From: Nostoc spongiaeforme FACHB-130
Lineage (GTDB): Bacteria; Cyanobacteriota; Cyanobacteriia; Cyanobacteriales; Nostocaceae
Assembly (NCBI RefSeq): GCF_014698475.1
Contig: NZ_JACJTB010000001.1
Coordinates: 1-64,000 of the forward strand
Reading direction: 5' to 3'
DNA length: 64,000 nucleotides
Part shown: one piece after another, positions 63,783 through 64,000 of the stretch
Position numbering within the stretch: position 1 is the stretch's first letter
Layout of the letters: the number at the start of each line of letters is the position of its first letter
Notes under the pieces: generated by a model
What the model was told of the DNA's origin: nothing
Databases searched by the model: none
Seen by the model: only the letters and a program-made list of their open reading frames with translations
Made by a program: the position numbers and the translations under genes

Positions 63783-64000
63783 ATGCCTGAAGAACGCAGG
63801 TTGGAAGAACAGTTAATCTCACAAGAAGCCGAACGTCGGCTATCCAACCAACTGGATGAAGCTGAACAAATTGATGTCGATGTGCAGACTGATTTGTTCA
63901 AGATAGTTCAAGGACAAGCTGATGGAGTTTCCTTGAGTGGCAAAGGATTGGTTTTTAAAGAAAATATCCGGGTTCAAGACATCAAACTGCAAACAGATAG
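63783..64000 (+). CDS. DUF2993 (LmeA-like) protein, N-terminal part, cut by window end
   Basis: The first 72 codons are visible: MPEERRLEEQLISQEAERRL onward, then a segment DVDVQTDLFKIVQGQADGVS and SLSGKGLVFKENIRVQD typical of cyanobacterial DUF2993 proteins, which are membrane-bound and linked to lipid handling in other bacteria. The reading frame is open to the window end at 64000. ATG at 63783. It is not in a longer closed frame because the gene continues beyond the window. Confidence 0.7.
   Translation, partial: MPEERRLEEQLISQEAERRLSNQLDEAEQIDVDVQTDLFKIVQGQADGVSLSGKGLVFKENIRVQDIKLQTD

Noticed and set aside
63689-63901. Minus-strand 70-codon frame at the window end
   Set aside because: It runs opposite to the DUF2993 reading frame that begins at 63783, and its Ser/Cys-rich product is a typical shadow.
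1-64000. tRNA, rRNA, tmRNA and transposase genes
   Set aside because: I scanned the spacers by eye for cloverleaf ends and for DDE or HUH transposase motifs and found none. A tRNA scan could still reveal one I missed.

Overview
The window comes from a filamentous, probably heterocyst-forming cyanobacterium (order Nostocales; Nostoc, Anabaena, Calothrix and similar genera). The evidence is: very frequent HIP1 octamers (GCGATCGC), many heptanucleotide tandem repeats (STRR type: ACTCAGC, TAGTCAT/TGGTCAT, GGGAGTA) between genes, ferredoxin-type nitrate assimilation genes, a Gap2-type GAPDH, IctB, a TLP40/CYP38-like cyclophilin, a Ycf29-like regulator, a GUN4-kinase fusion and a cyanoexosortase. 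The order gap2-nadD / murC-murB-ybaB also matches my memory of Anabaena PCC 7120. I cannot name the species. I found no rRNA, tRNA, CRISPR array or intact insertion sequence.

Left part (about 0.2-12.8 kb, all minus strand): a nitrate assimilation cluster read from right to left as nirA-nrtA-nrtB-nrtC-nrtD-nrtP-narB-(psiE-like)-narM. It has two nitrate uptake systems, an ABC permease (nrtABCD) and an MFS permease (nrtP), in one gene train. Upstream of nirA is a textbook NtcA-activated promoter (GTAN8TAC, 22 bases, TAN3T). Both nirA and narB carry STRR-type repeats inside the reading frame without breaking it. Divergent from nirA is a 64-residue remnant of a Rieske-like lipoprotein that has lost its middle.

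Middle part (13-33.5 kb): housekeeping and small accessory genes. These include a HEAT-repeat protein, two Uma2 proteins, an acyltransferase, proS, a GerMN protein, an ArsR regulator, efp-accB, a cyclophilin, thiL, gap2, nadD, murC-murB, ybaB, a low-molecular-weight tyrosine phosphatase, a Ycf29-like response regulator, smpB and a small WGxxG protein.

Right-centre (33.5-47.3 kb): ictB, a GAF/histidine-kinase-like protein whose phospho-acceptor His is Gln, then a plus-strand surface-polysaccharide and exosortase block (DegT aminotransferase, cyanoexosortase A, cyanoexosortase-associated EpsI-like protein, Wza-like exporter, Wzc-like chain-length protein). Between the exosortase and its usual partner sit two foreign-looking genes: a 147-residue protein and a membrane-anchored NACHT (STAND) NTPase. 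They share a Gln-rich N-terminal motif, which suggests a two-component self-assembly or signalling system. This is my best candidate for an undescribed system.

Right part (47.3-64 kb): the rimP-nusA-ylxR-infB translation/transcription operon on the minus strand, with an intrinsic terminator pressed against the rimP start codon. It is followed by a large membrane protein, a peptidoglycan-binding protein, an SDH-type ClpP-fold protease, a two-gene cassette (PD-(D/E)XK nuclease plus TOPRIM-like protein) flanked by dispersed repeats, a Ser/Thr kinase-GUN4 fusion, a transketolase-family enzyme, and the start of a DUF2993 gene cut by the window end. Product names rest on motifs read by eye and on remembered families; no database search was run.
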